Source of the DNA: an uncultured Collinsella sp. | GTDB taxonomy: Bacteria > Actinomycetota > Coriobacteriia > Coriobacteriales > Coriobacteriaceae | Direction of reading: 5' to 3' | Assembly (NCBI GenBank): GCA_959605475.1 | Contig: CAUHFS010000006.1 | Coordinates: 1-57,736 of the forward strand | Length of the DNA stretch: 57,736 nt | Part shown: positions 57,587 through 57,736 of the stretch, one piece after another | How positions within the stretch are numbered: the first letter of the stretch is position 1 | How the letters are laid out: every line of letters begins with the position of its first letter | Program-made: the position numbers and the translations under genes | The notes under the pieces: generated by a model | What the model was told of the DNA's origin: nothing | The model's input: only the letters and a program-made list of their open reading frames with translations | Database searches by the model: none

Positions 57587-57736
57587 TTATGCGGTGCGCC
57601 CCGAAAGCTCTTTGCGCATACCGCTCAGCGAGATCGAAATGGAACCCGACCGCGCGGTAGCAGTGAGTCGATCACCCTCAACCGACCCCGTGCATGTAAA
57701 GGGCGCCTTGCCCATCAAGACGTGGGAGATAGTACC
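57587..57736 (-). CDS. C-terminal end of an unidentified protein (partial)
   Basis: The minus strand is open from the window edge to TAA 57589-57587, giving 49 residues that include MGKAPFTCTGSVEGDRLTAT and end in RKELSGRTA. Codon use fits the region and it lies 121 bp ahead of feoB on the same strand. The family is not recognised and the gene could be called only with sequence beyond the window. Confidence 0.45.
   Translation of the reverse strand, partial: GTISHVLMGKAPFTCTGSVEGDRLTATARSGSISISLSGMRKELSGRTA

Overview
The window looks like a chromosome segment from a high-GC Gram-positive gut anaerobe of the Coriobacteriia, most probably Collinsella or a close relative. This is a judgement from protein sequence character and gene content; no marker was searched. 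Supporting points are the actinobacterial style of RpoB/RpoC, an accB-accC-accDA fatty-acid cluster with FabK as enoyl reductase, mannose-family PTS genes and a FeoA-FeoB fusion. No rRNA or tRNA gene was seen. Almost every gene lies on the minus strand.

Layout. 1-3.7 kb: a pseudouridine synthase, a Gfo/Idh oxidoreductase plus DeoR regulator pair, and a repeat-rich gap holding an IS200/IS605 remnant fused to a DegV-like gene fragment. 3.7-11.2 kb: a carbohydrate locus with a LevR-type regulator, mannose-family PTS IIB-IIC-IID-IIA, a GH172 (DUF2961) glycosidase and a ROK fructokinase-like kinase. 11.4-12.9 kb: decayed DNA with the 3' part of an mtnN gene and an internally deleted IS3-family transposase. 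12.9-18.7 kb: rplC-rplD-rplW-rplB-rpsS-rplV-rpsC-rplP-rpmC-rpsQ-rplN-rplX, ending at a terminator, with rpmC frameshifted. 19-22.3 kb: phosphatase, CDF metal transporter, orphan PTS IIC. 22.4-31.6 kb: a complete type II fatty-acid operon (fabH-acpP-fabK-fabD-fabG-fabF-accB-fabZ-accC-accDA), with divergent birA, whose product biotinylates AccB. 32.6-36.0 kb: rpsL-rpsG-fusA-rpsJ. 36.7-38.3 kb: an ECF sigma factor and its likely anti-sigma partner. 38.6-46.6 kb: rpoB-rpoC. 47-49.3 kb: galU and rplJ-rplL. 49.8-57.7 kb: aminotransferase, a small unknown protein, deoxyinosine-type glycosylase, GH13 amylase-like enzyme, MFS exporter, feoAB, and the end of one more gene.

Most striking observations. 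(1) RpoC carries a roughly 230-residue C-terminal extension containing a module that resembles the DNA-binding C-terminal domain of the RNA polymerase alpha subunit. (2) Three large palindromic elements share a conserved core but have unrelated, self-complementary arms; each sits 200-285 bp upstream of a ribosomal-protein operon (rplC, rpsL, rplJ), always in the same orientation. (3) A GGAYACGCCCG motif recurs upstream of rplC, rplB and rpsL. (4) The LevR-like regulator has lost the GAFTGA loop and the Walker B acidic residues needed for sigma-54 activation. (5) Three 46-bp palindromes with an exact 62-bp period lie upstream of rpoB. (6) A dispersed hairpin family has variable stems and a GGGACAG loop. 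(7) The usual str-S10-spc ribosomal gene string is broken after rpsJ and after rplX.
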